43,337 bases of DNA from NCBI GenBank assembly GCA_017466685.1, contig JAFTTS010000087.1, forward strand, positions 1 through 43,337. The letters are read 5' to 3'. Below, piece by piece: positions 8,686 to 17,084 of the stretch (position 1 is the first letter of the stretch; each line of letters starts with the position of its first letter). The translations under genes and the position numbers were made by a program. Below the pieces are notes generated by a model. It worked only from the letters and a program-made list of their open reading frames with translations, was not told the origin of the DNA and ran no database searches. This DNA comes from Clostridia bacterium (GTDB taxonomy: Bacteria > Bacillota > Clostridia > Oscillospirales > CAG-272).

Positions 8686-10265
8686 CAGAGAATAATAACG
8701 GTTTTGACAAAGAAACATCAACGCTGTTCTCGTCCGATCCCGAAAACGGTAAAAAGCCGATAAAAAAGAAAAATTCGGCGAAGAAACAGCAGGTTACAAT
8801 AGCTTGTCTTGCGCTTGCCGTTATTGCAGCGATCGCGGTGTACATTTTTGTGGTGTCGCCGTATCTGCAAAGCGGAAGTGAGACAGAGGAGGAGGTCGTC
8901 GAGCTTCTTTCGGGTGAGGCTCTCGGAGCAAACAACACGGTGCTTCTTTATGAAAAGCTCACCAAGGACGACATCGCCAAAATCGAGGTTGACAACGAAA
9001 AGGGCGGTTACGGCTTTATTTACAGCGGAATTAACAAGAACTTTTCCCTTATCGGACACGTTAATGCGCCTTATGACACCACGCTTTTATCGTCGCTGAC
9101 GTCAAGTGTCGGACAGATGGGTGCATCCGAGCGTTTGCTCCAGGATTGTGACGATTTCGCCGAATACGGACTCGATGAAACCGGGAATCCCGCAAGCTAC
9201 ACGGTAACCACACGTGAGGGAGCGGTACACACCGTGTATATCGGAAACAAAACTCCCTCGGGACAAGGTTATTATGCACGTTACGAGGGCAGGGATACGG
9301 TGTATATCGTTGGCACCGGTATCGCAAAGACGGTGTTCTCATCGCTTGAAGAAATGCTGACACCGAAGCTTGCTCTGACGATGGCGCAGAACGATTATTT
9401 CATGATAAAAAAGTTCACGCTCATGCGTGGTGAAGAGACTGCACTGCAGATAATCTATCTTAACGAGGAGGAGCAGAAAGCAGCGGCCGCGATCACGGCA
9501 TACAAGATGCTTGCTCCGGCAAACTATTCGGTCAACAGCACAAATTATCTGACGGCACTTGAATCCATAATGGAGTTCAAGGGAAAATCGACGCTCGCAT
9601 ATAAGCCGACCGACGAGCAGCTTGCCGAATACGGACTTGACAAAGCGGCGTTCGGTATCTATTACACCTACGGAGGAATCGATCAGGCTGTTGAGTTCAG
9701 CGAGAAGAACGAGAACGGTAACTACTATGCGTATTCGTCATATTATGACCTTATCGCAGAGGTTGACGGCGACCAGCTTACATGGCTCGAATGGGACAGT
9801 GTCAAGTGGGTTGACTATCCGATATTCATGATGAACATCAACGATATAAAAACGATCAAGCTCGAGAGCGACACGGCTTCGTATACGTTCGCACTTGACG
9901 GGGTTGACAAAGAGTTGACCGTGGTTGAAAGTGAGAGCGGAACGGCTCCCGATGTGTCGATCTTCAGAAAGTTCTATCATGTGCTTCTGACGATACATAT
10001 GCAGAATTATGTATACGAGGATCTTGACAGGGAAGCGGCAGATGCGCTTGTTGCGACCGATGATCCCTATCTCACGCTGACTATCGAGACACGTGCAGGT
10101 CAGGTGACCGAGTTCAAGTTCTATCCGTACAGCACTCGCCGTGCTTACTATACCGTAAACGGTGAGGGAGAATTTTATGTTCTTCGCGACATGGTTACGA
10201 AGGTCATCACCGATGCCGAAAAGCTCATGGCAGGCGAGATGATTGATCCCGAAGCACCCAGCTGA
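8682..10265 (+). CDS. DUF4340 domain-containing membrane-anchored protein
   Basis: A 527-residue protein starting at ATG 8682, overlapping the previous stop by 4 bp; a longer frame from 8601 lies inside the upstream gene and was rejected. A basic, Lys-rich cytoplasmic start is followed by one membrane segment (about residues 42-64) and a long extracytoplasmic part. Repeated motifs of the form 'DDFAEYGLDE...' and 'EQLAEYGLDKAAF' are typical of DUF4340, which commonly follows GldG-like genes. It is presumably a surface subunit of the transporter. The operon ends at the terminator right after it. Confidence 0.8.
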   Translation: MTENNNGFDKETSTLFSSDPENGKKPIKKKNSAKKQQVTIACLALAVIAAIAVYIFVVSPYLQSGSETEEEVVELLSGEALGANNTVLLYEKLTKDDIAKIEVDNEKGGYGFIYSGINKNFSLIGHVNAPYDTTLLSSLTSSVGQMGASERLLQDCDDFAEYGLDETGNPASYTVTTREGAVHTVYIGNKTPSGQGYYARYEGRDTVYIVGTGIAKTVFSSLEEMLTPKLALTMAQNDYFMIKKFTLMRGEETALQIIYLNEEEQKAAAAITAYKMLAPANYSVNSTNYLTALESIMEFKGKSTLAYKPTDEQLAEYGLDKAAFGIYYTYGGIDQAVEFSEKNENGNYYAYSSYYDLIAEVDGDQLTWLEWDSVKWVDYPIFMMNINDIKTIKLESDTASYTFALDGVDKELTVVESESGTAPDVSIFRKFYHVLLTIHMQNYVYEDLDREAADALVATDDPYLTLTIETRAGQVTEFKFYPYSTRRAYYTVNGEGEFYVLRDMVTKVITDAEKLMAGEMIDPEAPS

Positions 10266-10270
10266 TATAT

Positions 10271-10306
10271 AAGGACTGTCACGTTATTGCGGCAGTCCTT
10301 TTTGTT
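10271..10306 (+). terminator. Rho-independent terminator of the ABC cassette
   Basis: AAGGACTG (10271-10278) pairs with CAGTCCTT (10293-10300), followed by a T-run. It ends the 5447-10265 operon. Confidence 0.88.
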
Positions 10307-10330
10307 TTGGTGAGAGAGGTGTTACAGCGG

Positions 10331-10427
10331 TGTGCGTTGACACCTCATCCGGCTTGCTTCGCTCGTTGACACCTCATCCACCGCTTACGCGGTCCCCCTT
10401 CTCCCACTGGAGAAGGCTTTAAGTTAG
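10331..10427. repeat. Intergenic repeat fragment ending in AAGTTAG
   Basis: Contains CACCTCATCC twice, the hairpin ACCGC-TTAC-GCGGT, the hairpin CTTCTCC-CACT-GGAGAAG, and the terminal AAGTTAG (10421-10427). The same design is seen at 13820-13875 and 24598-24697. It is the left part of the 10266-11032 gene-free interval. Confidence 0.75.
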
Positions 10428-10477
10428 ATTAAAGCAGCAAAACGATGTGCAAAGCGAAACGATGTTTGCGGCTCGGA

Positions 10478-10780
10478 CTAACTTTTCTGCAGTGAAAGAA
10501 ACAAGGGAGAAAAGCCGCCCTCGCAAGGTGGCGGCACGAACGGTACAGGTGTCAAAGCGAATTGTGAGCGTTAGCGAACTGAGCGCAAGTCGGGCGCAGC
10601 CAAGGAGGTGCAAAGGGGAGCTCGAGGGGTACACTCGCCAATGGCGATGTGTTAGGAACACTGCGGCGAGCTGGTTCCTGTGCCCCTCGAATTTACGCGA
10701 AGTTCGAAGCGGTGTACTTCGAATTACCCTCTCCGTCTCGCTACGCTCGCCACCTCTCCCAAAGGACGAGGCTAAGTTAG
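10478..10780 (+). repeat. Structured intergenic element, copy A (CTAACTT...AAGTTAG)
   Basis: A 303 bp copy in forward orientation. It starts CTAACTTTTCTGCAGTGAAAG and ends GAGGCTAAGTTAG. Internal hairpins: GCCGCC/GGCGGC (loop CTCGCAAGGT, different from other copies while the stem is kept), CGAGGGG (10623-10629) with CCCCTCG (10683-10689) enclosing an AGGAAC/GGTTCC stem, and CGAAG/CTTCG. No credible protein is encoded. It lies between the ABC terminator and the aldehyde dehydrogenase promoter. Confidence 0.82.
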
Positions 10781-10785
10781 TGCGA

Positions 10786-10868
10786 TTGTTACGCTCGCCA
10801 CCTCTCTCAGAGTGAGAGCCTAAGTTAGTTACGCTCGCTACCTCTCTCCCAAAAGGCGAGGCTTTGTT
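10786..10868. repeat. Two further 3'-module fragments of the same repeat
   Basis: Tandem short fragments: one ends GAGAGCCTAAGTTAG (10814-10828), the next ends AAAAGGCGAGGCTTTGTT (10851-10868). They directly follow copy A, as if the 3' module had been duplicated. Confidence 0.6.
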
Positions 10869-10964
10869 CCACTCGAAGCCGACCATTTTGCCCAATATCT
10901 CGCTTTGGAAATAATAATTTCAAAAATAATTCAAACAAATTCATAACAAATATGCCAAAGGGGG

Positions 10965-10994
10965 TTGCTTTTTTAACATTTGATGGTATATAAT
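10965..10994 (+). promoter_or_regulatory. Sigma-A promoter of the aldehyde dehydrogenase gene
   Basis: TTGCTT (10965-10970), 18 bp, TATAAT (10989-10994). A second TATAAT overlaps at 10994-10999. It lies 39 bp before the start codon. Confidence 0.65.
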
Positions 10995-11032
10995 ATAATC
11001 AGGTAAAGTCTACACTTATACGGAGGACTGTC

Positions 11033-12469
11033 ATGAACACTACCAAATCAAGCAAAAAAAATAAAGGCCCGGAGAAAACAGCTGTCGCCGCTGACCTTCG
11101 AAGAATCATCACCGCACAGCGTGAATTTTATGCAAGCGGTCAAACTCGCGATATCGCTTTTCGCCGTCAGCTTCTTATAAATCTTAAAATCATGATCCGC
11201 GATAACGAGGAGCTTATCCTCGATGCTCTGCGTGCGGATCTCGGTAAATCTCACCGTGAGGGTTATATCACCGAAATCGGTATCGTTGAGCAGGAGCTTA
11301 ATCACACTCTCCGTAACCTGAGATTGTGGAACTCTCCAAAGCTCACACGCACACCCTTTTATATGCTTCCCGCGGCAAGCTATAAGCTCCGTCATCCGCG
11401 TGGACTTGTTATGATCTTCTCGTCCTGGAACTATCCCTTCCAGCTCGCTATAATGCCGCTGATCGCTTCAATTGCCGCAGGTAACTGTACCATTCTCAAG
11501 CTCTCTGAAAATGCGCCGAACACAAGTAAGCTTCTCTGTGAGCTTATCGGACGTTACTTCGACCGTGAATGCGTCGCCGCTTATATGGACAGCTTCGAGG
11601 CTATAAAGGCTATCAAGCGTGAACAGTTCGGTATGATTTTCTATACAGGCGGTCCTGCAGTTGCACGTATCGTTGCAAAAGCGGCGGCTGATAAGCTTAC
11701 GCCCGTTGTGCTTGAGCTTGGCGGAAAGAGCCCGTGTATCGTTGATAAAACCGCAAATCTTCGTCTTGCCGCAAAGCGTATCGTTGCAGGTAAGTTAATT
11801 AACGCGGGACAGACCTGCGTTGCTCCCGATTATCTCTTTGTCGAAAGCTCCGTTAAGGATGAGCTGCTCGGTTACATTAAGGAATATCACGATAAATTCT
11901 GCACTGAGGATCCCTGTGAAAACGGTTTCTATCCCAAGATCGTTAACCGTATGCACTTTGACCGACTGAGAAGTTACCTCGCAGACGGCGATATCCTCAT
12001 GGGCGGCGAGGCTAACGAGGATACAGGCCGCATCTCGCTGACACTCATGGAGCGGATCGATAAGGATTCAAAGCTCATGAGCGAGGAGATCTTCGGCCCG
12101 ATTCTTCCCATTTTTGAATTTACGGATATCGATGCCGTTATAAGCACACTGAGCAAACGCCCGAAGTCACTTGCACTCTACCTTTTCACAAACAGCAAGA
12201 GTACACGTGCTGCCGTTTTGGGCGGGCTCGACTTTGGCTGCGGCTGTGTCAATGACACCGTTATGCAGACGGCAAATCCGCATCTTCCCTTTGGCGGTAT
12301 CGGCGAAAGCGGTATAGGTAAATATCACGGTAAGGCAGGCTTTAACACCTTTACGACCGAATCGTCTGTCCTCAAATCGTCGTCATATTTCGATCTCAAT
12401 CCCCTGCGTTATCCGCCGTTTGACGACTTTTATTCATTCTCGAAGATACTTCTTCGCTATTTTACCTGA
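11033..12469 (+). CDS. NAD(P)-dependent aldehyde dehydrogenase, class 3-like
   Basis: A 478-residue aldehyde dehydrogenase oxidising aldehydes to acids. Landmarks: 'FSSWNYPFQLAIMPL' (129-143, Asn133), Lys156 in 'CTILKLSENAP', general base Glu228 in 'LELGGKSP', and nucleophile Cys262 in 'NAGQTCVAPDY'. The 'PDYLFVE' context after the cysteine and the C-terminal hydrophobic tail are features of the ALDH3/YwdH group, often acting on fatty or aromatic aldehydes. The start has CGGAGG (11021-11026). It appears to be a single-gene unit with its own promoter. The substrate is not determinable. Confidence 0.92.
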   Translation: MNTTKSSKKNKGPEKTAVAADLRRIITAQREFYASGQTRDIAFRRQLLINLKIMIRDNEELILDALRADLGKSHREGYITEIGIVEQELNHTLRNLRLWNSPKLTRTPFYMLPAASYKLRHPRGLVMIFSSWNYPFQLAIMPLIASIAAGNCTILKLSENAPNTSKLLCELIGRYFDRECVAAYMDSFEAIKAIKREQFGMIFYTGGPAVARIVAKAAADKLTPVVLELGGKSPCIVDKTANLRLAAKRIVAGKLINAGQTCVAPDYLFVESSVKDELLGYIKEYHDKFCTEDPCENGFYPKIVNRMHFDRLRSYLADGDILMGGEANEDTGRISLTLMERIDKDSKLMSEEIFGPILPIFEFTDIDAVISTLSKRPKSLALYLFTNSKSTRAAVLGGLDFGCGCVNDTVMQTANPHLPFGGIGESGIGKYHGKAGFNTFTTESSVLKSSSYFDLNPLRYPPFDDFYSFSKILLRYFT

Positions 12470-12486
12470 TTTTTTTGAAAAATTTA

Positions 12487-12515
12487 TTGCATTAACGCGA
12501 TAAATGTGATACAAT
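12487..12515 (+). promoter_or_regulatory. Sigma-A promoter of hom
   Basis: TTGCAT (12487-12492), 17 bp spacer, TACAAT (12510-12515), 37 bp before the start codon. No T-box or S-box leader is visible. Confidence 0.68.
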
Positions 12516-12551
12516 AGTATATATTCTATTTAAAATAAAAGGAAAAAGACA

Positions 12552-13745
12552 ATGATAAATGTAGCAATATTCGGTTTCGGCGTTGTCGGTAGCGGTACAG
12601 CAGAGGTGCTGACGCAGAACGCTAAGCTCATCTCCGAGCGTGTCGGTGAGGAAATCAACATAAAATATATCCTCGACCTGCGTGACTTCCCCGATAGCCC
12701 GTTTGCCGATAAAATCGTCCATGACGTAAATGTGATCATAAACGATCCCGAGGTTAAGATTTGTGCCGAGTTGATGGGCGGTTCACATCCTGCGTTCGAG
12801 TTTTCGAGTGCGGCACTCAAGGCAGGCAAGAGCGTTGTAACCTCAAATAAAGAGGTCGTTGCAACCTTTGGTCCGGAGCTTCTTAAAATAGCGGCAGAAA
12901 ATAACGTCCGTTATCTCTTTGAAGCGAGCGTCGGCGGCGGTATACCCGTCATCCATCCCATCGGAAATTGCCTGACCGCAAACGATATCACCGAGGTCAA
13001 CGGTATCTTAAACGGCACCACAAACTATATCTTAACACAGATGATAAACGAGCACAAGGATTTCGACACCGCTCTCGCAGAGGCTCAGGAAAAGGGTTAC
13101 GCAGAACGTGATCCCTCTGCCGACGTTGACGGTATCGACACCTGCCGTAAGATCGCGATACTTTCGGCAATTGCGTTCGGTAAGCTCGTTCCGCCGGATA
13201 AGGTCAAAACCGAGGGTATACGCGGTGTAACACTTCGCGACGTCGCAAATGCAGAGAAGTTCGGTGCTTCAATAAAGCTTATCGGTAAAGCGGTACGTGT
13301 TGACGGAAAGGTGAGTGCGTGCGTCTGCCCGACTCTCGTACGTCATTCGAATCCGCTTTCAAGCATCAGCGACGTATATAACGGCGTGCTCGTAAACGGT
13401 AACGCAATCGGCGACGTAATGTTCTACGGTCGAGGTGCAGGTAAGCTGCCGACAGCAAGCGCAGTTGTTTCCGATATCATCGAGATCGCGACATATCTCT
13501 CGCATCCCGTTCATACAACACAGGTCTGGGAGCGTCTCACCGATGACGAGATCCTCCCTGCAGACAGACTCAAATCGCGTTGGTATCTGCGTTTCGACAA
13601 GAAGCCGAGCCACTGTCTCGCATCACTCGGTGCAGAAGTGATCGAGGATGCACCCGATTCGTATGCGGTTGTAACCGATGAGGTAACGCTGCTCGACGTT
13701 GGTATCACCGTAAGCGAAAAGTTTGTCGCTATGCGTGTGCTTTAA
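12552..13745 (+). CDS. hom: Homoserine dehydrogenase
   Basis: A 397-residue enzyme that reduces aspartate semialdehyde to homoserine, the branch point to threonine and methionine. The Rossmann start 'VAIFGFGVVGSG' (G8-x-G10-x-x-G13), 'SNKEVVATFGPEL', 'GILNGTTNYILTQM' and 'AERDPSADVDGIDTCRKIAILSAIAFG' are diagnostic. The C-terminal ~75 residues after 'SHPVHTTQVWERL' form a short ACT-like tail, a little shorter than in the ~430-residue Bacillus enzyme. It is transcribed alone, without thrB/thrC beside it, and closed by a terminator. Confidence 0.95.
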   Translation: MINVAIFGFGVVGSGTAEVLTQNAKLISERVGEEINIKYILDLRDFPDSPFADKIVHDVNVIINDPEVKICAELMGGSHPAFEFSSAALKAGKSVVTSNKEVVATFGPELLKIAAENNVRYLFEASVGGGIPVIHPIGNCLTANDITEVNGILNGTTNYILTQMINEHKDFDTALAEAQEKGYAERDPSADVDGIDTCRKIAILSAIAFGKLVPPDKVKTEGIRGVTLRDVANAEKFGASIKLIGKAVRVDGKVSACVCPTLVRHSNPLSSISDVYNGVLVNGNAIGDVMFYGRGAGKLPTASAVVSDIIEIATYLSHPVHTTQVWERLTDDEILPADRLKSRWYLRFDKKPSHCLASLGAEVIEDAPDSYAVVTDEVTLLDVGITVSEKFVAMRVL

Positions 13746-13756
13746 GTGAAAATATT

Positions 13757-13788
13757 AAGGAGCTTTTGAAACGAAGGCTCCTTTTTTT
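13757..13788 (+). terminator. Rho-independent terminator of hom
   Basis: AAGGAGC (13757-13763) pairs with GCTCCTT (13777-13783), followed by a T7 run. Confidence 0.88.
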
Positions 13789-13819
13789 GCCCCTTCGTGA
13801 AGCTGACAGCTAAGAAACG

Positions 13820-13875
13820 CCTCATCCACCGCTTACGCGGTCCCCCTTCTCCCACCGGAGAAGGCTTTGAGTAAC
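13820..13875. repeat. Short intergenic repeat (CCTCATCC...GAGAAGGC type)
   Basis: CCTCATCC, hairpin ACCGC-TTAC-GCGGT and hairpin CTTCTCC-CACC-GGAGAAG, ending CTTTGAGTAAC. It is almost identical to 10373-10427 and sits between the convergent hom and uxuA genes. Confidence 0.72.
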
Positions 13876-13884
13876 TTTGTGCAA

Positions 13885-13919
13885 TAAAAAAGCCAATGCA
13901 GCATCAAAACCGCATTGAC
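13885..13919 (-). terminator. Terminator of uxuA
   Basis: On the minus strand, CAATGC (13917-13912) pairs with GCATTG (13899-13894) and is followed by a T-run (A-run 13885-13891 on the plus strand). Confidence 0.8.
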
Positions 13920-13927
13920 TTTCGTTT

Positions 13928-14983
13928 TTACTTGTTTTCCTTGTTGATCGCTTCCCAGATGCCGTTAAGGTAAACAGCACCGAGTGCACGGTCGTAGAGG
14001 CCGTAACCGGGTCTGCCCGATTCACCCCAGATCATGCGTCCGTGGTCGGGACGGATGTAACCGTCGAAATCAACATCCCATGCCGCTTTCAGTACATCGT
14101 ACATATCGAGCGAACCGTTCTCACTTAAGTGTCCCGTTTCGTTGAAGTCACGGGGACCGGTGATCTTGATGTTGCGTGCGTGCAGGAAGTGGATACGCTT
14201 CATCGCGCCGAAGTGACGGATCATGTCAACAACATTGTTGTTAGGATCAACGCCGAGCGAGCCTGTGCAAAGTGTCAGACCGTTGCATTCGCTGTCAACT
14301 AACTTGCAGAAACGCTCGAGATTCTTCGCATTGGTGATAACTCTCGGAAGTCCAAAGATACCCCACGGCGGATCGTCCGGGTGGATCGCCATCTTGATAC
14401 CGTTCTCCTCACAAACGGGAATGATACCGTGCAAGAAGTAGCTCATGTTCTCCCAGAGCTTCTCCTCGTCAACCGACTTGTACTCTGCAAGCAGTGCACG
14501 AAGACCGTCCTGAGTGTAGCTTTCGTCCCAACCAGGCAGGGAGAGCTTCTTTGTGTTGGGGTCCATTGCGAGAACCTCTGCGTCGCGATAAATAAGACAG
14601 GTCGAGCCGTCGGGATTCTTGTGTGAAAGATCCGAACGGAGCCAGTCGAATACGGGCATAAAGTTATAGCAGATAACCTTAACGCCTGCGTCTGCAAGCT
14701 TCTTGATGTTGCGGCGGTATACCTCGATATACTCATCGCGGGAAGGCTTGCCGAGCTTGATGTCCTCGTGTACGGGTACACTTTCAACCACCTCAAAAGC
14801 AAGACCGTGAGCATTCGCACTGTTCTTTACCTTTGCAATACTCTCGGCACTCCATTCTTTTCCGGGCGGAACATCGTAAACCGCCGATACGATACCGGTC
14901 ATACCGGGAATCTGTGAGATATACTCAAGACTGACGGGATCGCCGTCACCGTAATGGCGGAAGGTCATTTTCATTTCCTTCAT
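13928..14983 (-). CDS. uxuA: D-mannonate dehydratase
   Basis: A 351-residue UxuA, converting D-mannonate to 2-keto-3-deoxygluconate in glucuronate catabolism. The N-terminus '[24 protein letters not shown]', '[14 protein letters not shown]', '[17 protein letters not shown]' (metal-binding His/Asp region) and '[13 protein letters not shown]' are characteristic. The start at 14983 has AGGAGG (14991-14996); an ATG at 14974 is possible but lacks spacing support. It is a single-gene unit with its own promoter and terminator. No other uronate genes are nearby, so the rest of the pathway must lie elsewhere. Confidence 0.95.
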   Translation of the reverse strand: MKEMKMTFRHYGDGDPVSLEYISQIPGMTGIVSAVYDVPPGKEWSAESIAKVKNSANAHGLAFEVVESVPVHEDIKLGKPSRDEYIEVYRRNIKKLADAGVKVICYNFMPVFDWLRSDLSHKNPDGSTCLIYRDAEVLAMDPNTKKLSLPGWDESYTQDGLRALLAEYKSVDEEKLWENMSYFLHGIIPVCEENGIKMAIHPDDPPWGIFGLPRVITNAKNLERFCKLVDSECNGLTLCTGSLGVDPNNNVVDMIRHFGAMKRIHFLHARNIKITGPRDFNETGHLSENGSLDMYDVLKAAWDVDFDGYIRPDHGRMIWGESGRPGYGLYDRALGAVYLNGIWEAINKENK

Positions 14984-15016
14984 AGGTGTTTCCTCCTATA
15001 TAAATTTTCTAATATA

Positions 15017-15045
15017 ATGATACATGAAAAAGTACCGTTTGTCAA
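15017..15045 (-). promoter_or_regulatory. Sigma-A promoter of uxuA
   Basis: On the minus strand, TTGACA (15045-15040), 17 bp spacer, TATCAT (15022-15017), 33 bp before the start codon. Confidence 0.7.
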
Positions 15046-15087
15046 TAAAAAATTCACTCTTAAATTTGCGACACTTTAGATTTTGAA

Positions 15088-16068
15088 TCAGTTATCTGCA
15101 AGCTTCTGCAGACGGATATCCTTTCCGACAAAGCGCATAACCATAAAATCCCCGAAAAGTCGGCTGGTTATACGGTCACTGTAACGCTCGCGGATCTCAT
15201 TCTGCGCAAGATTTGTACTGATAAGCATCGATTTTGAATGATTGATCCTCGTGTTTATAATGTTATAAAGACACGAAACCGTGAACTGATTTGTCATTTC
15301 CGTTCCGAGATCGTCGATAATAAGCAGGTCACAGTCGAAATACTTGTCTGTACGCGACTCGGTGTTGTCACCGTATGAACGTCCGAAACGCTCAAACTCA
15401 AAATCCGAGAGGATATTCTGCGCCGTGTCGTAAACAACATCAAAACCGTTTTCGATAACCGTCTTGGCAATCGCCGTTGAAAGATGCGTCTTACCGAGTC
15501 CCGTCGTTCCGCAGAAGAAAAGATTTTCTCCGTTTTTGCCGTTAAAGGATCTCGCATATTCCTTGCAGGCGGAGAGTATCATTTCCATGTTGGATTGCTC
15601 CTCGGGGGAACGGCTGTAATAATCAAGCTTAAAGGTATCAAAGCTTTGTGTGCGGATAAGGTTACCGATGCCCGAGCTTTCGTAGCCTGCAAGTATCAGT
15701 GCACGCTTTAAGCAGTCACACATCTTTGTTCCGACAAATCCGGTGTCCGAGCAGGTGTTACATTCATACTTTACCGCCGTATAATCCGCAGGATAACCGA
15801 TCGACTCAAGATATGCCGCACGTGCTTCCTGCAACGAAAGATTTTCCTCTTTGAGAGCCGCAATACGCTCATCAAGTCCCTCTTTGCCCTGCATTGCCGC
15901 ACGCAGGATGTTAAACCCCGTTTCGGAAAGTACACGGTCTATTTTTTCAAGCTCCGGGTGGATCATGTGAAGCTCACGCAGCCGTCCCTCTGCGGCTTCT
16001 TTGGCACGCAGATTCTTGTGCGCATATTCTTCGCGTATCCTTGCGTAGTTTTCCTTGTTGTAAGCCAC
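15088..16068 (-). CDS. DnaI/DnaC-type helicase loader ATPase
   Basis: A 326-residue AAA+ protein that would load the replicative helicase DnaB/DnaC at origins. The N-terminal ~100 residues are helical and charged. A zinc knuckle follows (C103-x2-C106 ... C117-x-C119), then Walker A G187-T-T-G-L-G-K-T194, Walker B 'LLIIDDLGTE', and sensor 'LISTNLAQNEI...YSDRITSRL'. The zinc site plus AAA+ arrangement is that of DnaI rather than of an IstB transposase helper. It follows a dnaD-like gene by 14 bp, matching the dnaB-dnaI pairing of Bacillus. Last gene of the rex operon. Confidence 0.9.
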   Translation of the reverse strand: MAYNKENYARIREEYAHKNLRAKEAAEGRLRELHMIHPELEKIDRVLSETGFNILRAAMQGKEGLDERIAALKEENLSLQEARAAYLESIGYPADYTAVKYECNTCSDTGFVGTKMCDCLKRALILAGYESSGIGNLIRTQSFDTFKLDYYSRSPEEQSNMEMILSACKEYARSFNGKNGENLFFCGTTGLGKTHLSTAIAKTVIENGFDVVYDTAQNILSDFEFERFGRSYGDNTESRTDKYFDCDLLIIDDLGTEMTNQFTVSCLYNIINTRINHSKSMLISTNLAQNEIRERYSDRITSRLFGDFMVMRFVGKDIRLQKLADN

Positions 16069-16082
16069 AATTCTCCCCCCCT

Positions 16083-17072
16083 TTAACTTTCTTTCTTGTT
16101 CTTTTCGAGCTGCTTCTGACTTCGTGCCAGTGCCGCTTCAAAATATTCGTCGGTCTCAAATCCCGATTGGTTCTTCTGCGCCTCGGTCTTGCTCTTTTTG
16201 TAAACCTCGATCGAAGCGTTTACAGCCTCGAGTGTGGTGAGTCCCTCTTTGTGCCAATTTTCAACCACGCGGCTCATGTAAGCAAGCTTGTAAGCACCGA
16301 TCCTGTCAACCGTCACCTCATATGCGCGACCGATAACGTCCACATCCAGCTTCCATTCGTCAAGCCAGGTTTCAAACGCCTTTTTCTCACGTGGCGTAAG
16401 TGCTCTGTCTGCGATACCGAGTGTGGTGCGCAGCTTGCCGATGTTTGTATCAAGCTGATCCTTACGTTTAATGTGCTCGGTCAGTGCCGCCGCGGTATCG
16501 ATACCCTCGTCATAAAGTCCGAGTGCGGTCTTTTCGATATAACGCAGTGAGCGTTTGCCGTTGTCCTTGCAGTATGCAAAAAGCATCGCTATGTATTCAC
16601 CGTCAAGACCGAGATGGTCATAAAGTCCGACAACGATCTGTGCTTCGGCAGGTGTGAACATCTTTTCAACGATTTGCTGACACATATCAATGATACCCGA
16701 AAGCTCGGCGTTCTTTTCGATAATGTCCGCCGCCTGACTTTCGGTGTAATCGGGAAGTGACTCCGATTGAAGCTGCTTTTTGGCAGGCTCGGTCACTTTA
16801 GCCTCACCGTCAGTCTCCGGCATTGACAGTACACCTGCCTTGCACCAGAAGTCAAGTGAGCGTCCGAGAGCCGATTTGGTACAGTCGAGCTGCTTACAAA
16901 GCTCGGGAATCGCCGCATCATAGTCACGGCGCAGTGTATCGTCCGATGCCACCAAAAGCAGCACCTTGAGATCAAACCCGTTTGCCGATGAAAGTGTTGC
17001 AGTGAGTGCCTCGCGAGGAAGCGCGAAAACACTGTCGCCATATTCGATTTTCAGTTTTTTCACGCTTGTCAC
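16083..17072 (-). CDS. DnaD-domain replication initiation protein
   Basis: A 329-residue protein. Residues ~1-110 look like the winged-helix oligomerisation part; residues ~130-200 ('FTPAEAQIVVGLYDHLGLDGEYIAMLFAYCKDNGKRSLRYIEK') are the first DnaD/DnaB_2 domain and ~215-290 a second one ('LTPREKKAFETWLDEWKLDVDVIGRAYEVTV'), ending in a charged tail. Such proteins remodel DNA and help deliver the helicase loader at the origin. Two DnaD domains and a dnaI-like gene immediately downstream make it functionally comparable to Bacillus DnaB/DnaD; which of the two cannot be decided. It starts 12 bp after rex. Confidence 0.87.
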   Translation of the reverse strand: MTSVKKLKIEYGDSVFALPREALTATLSSANGFDLKVLLLVASDDTLRRDYDAAIPELCKQLDCTKSALGRSLDFWCKAGVLSMPETDGEAKVTEPAKKQLQSESLPDYTESQAADIIEKNAELSGIIDMCQQIVEKMFTPAEAQIVVGLYDHLGLDGEYIAMLFAYCKDNGKRSLRYIEKTALGLYDEGIDTAAALTEHIKRKDQLDTNIGKLRTTLGIADRALTPREKKAFETWLDEWKLDVDVIGRAYEVTVDRIGAYKLAYMSRVVENWHKEGLTTLEAVNASIEVYKKSKTEAQKNQSGFETDEYFEAALARSQKQLEKNKKES

Positions 17073-17084
17073 CTCACGTATGGT

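Noticed and set aside
12487-12551. T-box or S-adenosylmethionine riboswitch in front of hom
   Set aside because: The leader is under 40 nt and has no T-box or S-box motif.
15088-16068. IstB-type transposition helper
   Set aside because: The zinc knuckle, length and dnaD-like neighbour fit a DnaI helicase loader; no istA or insertion-sequence ends are present.
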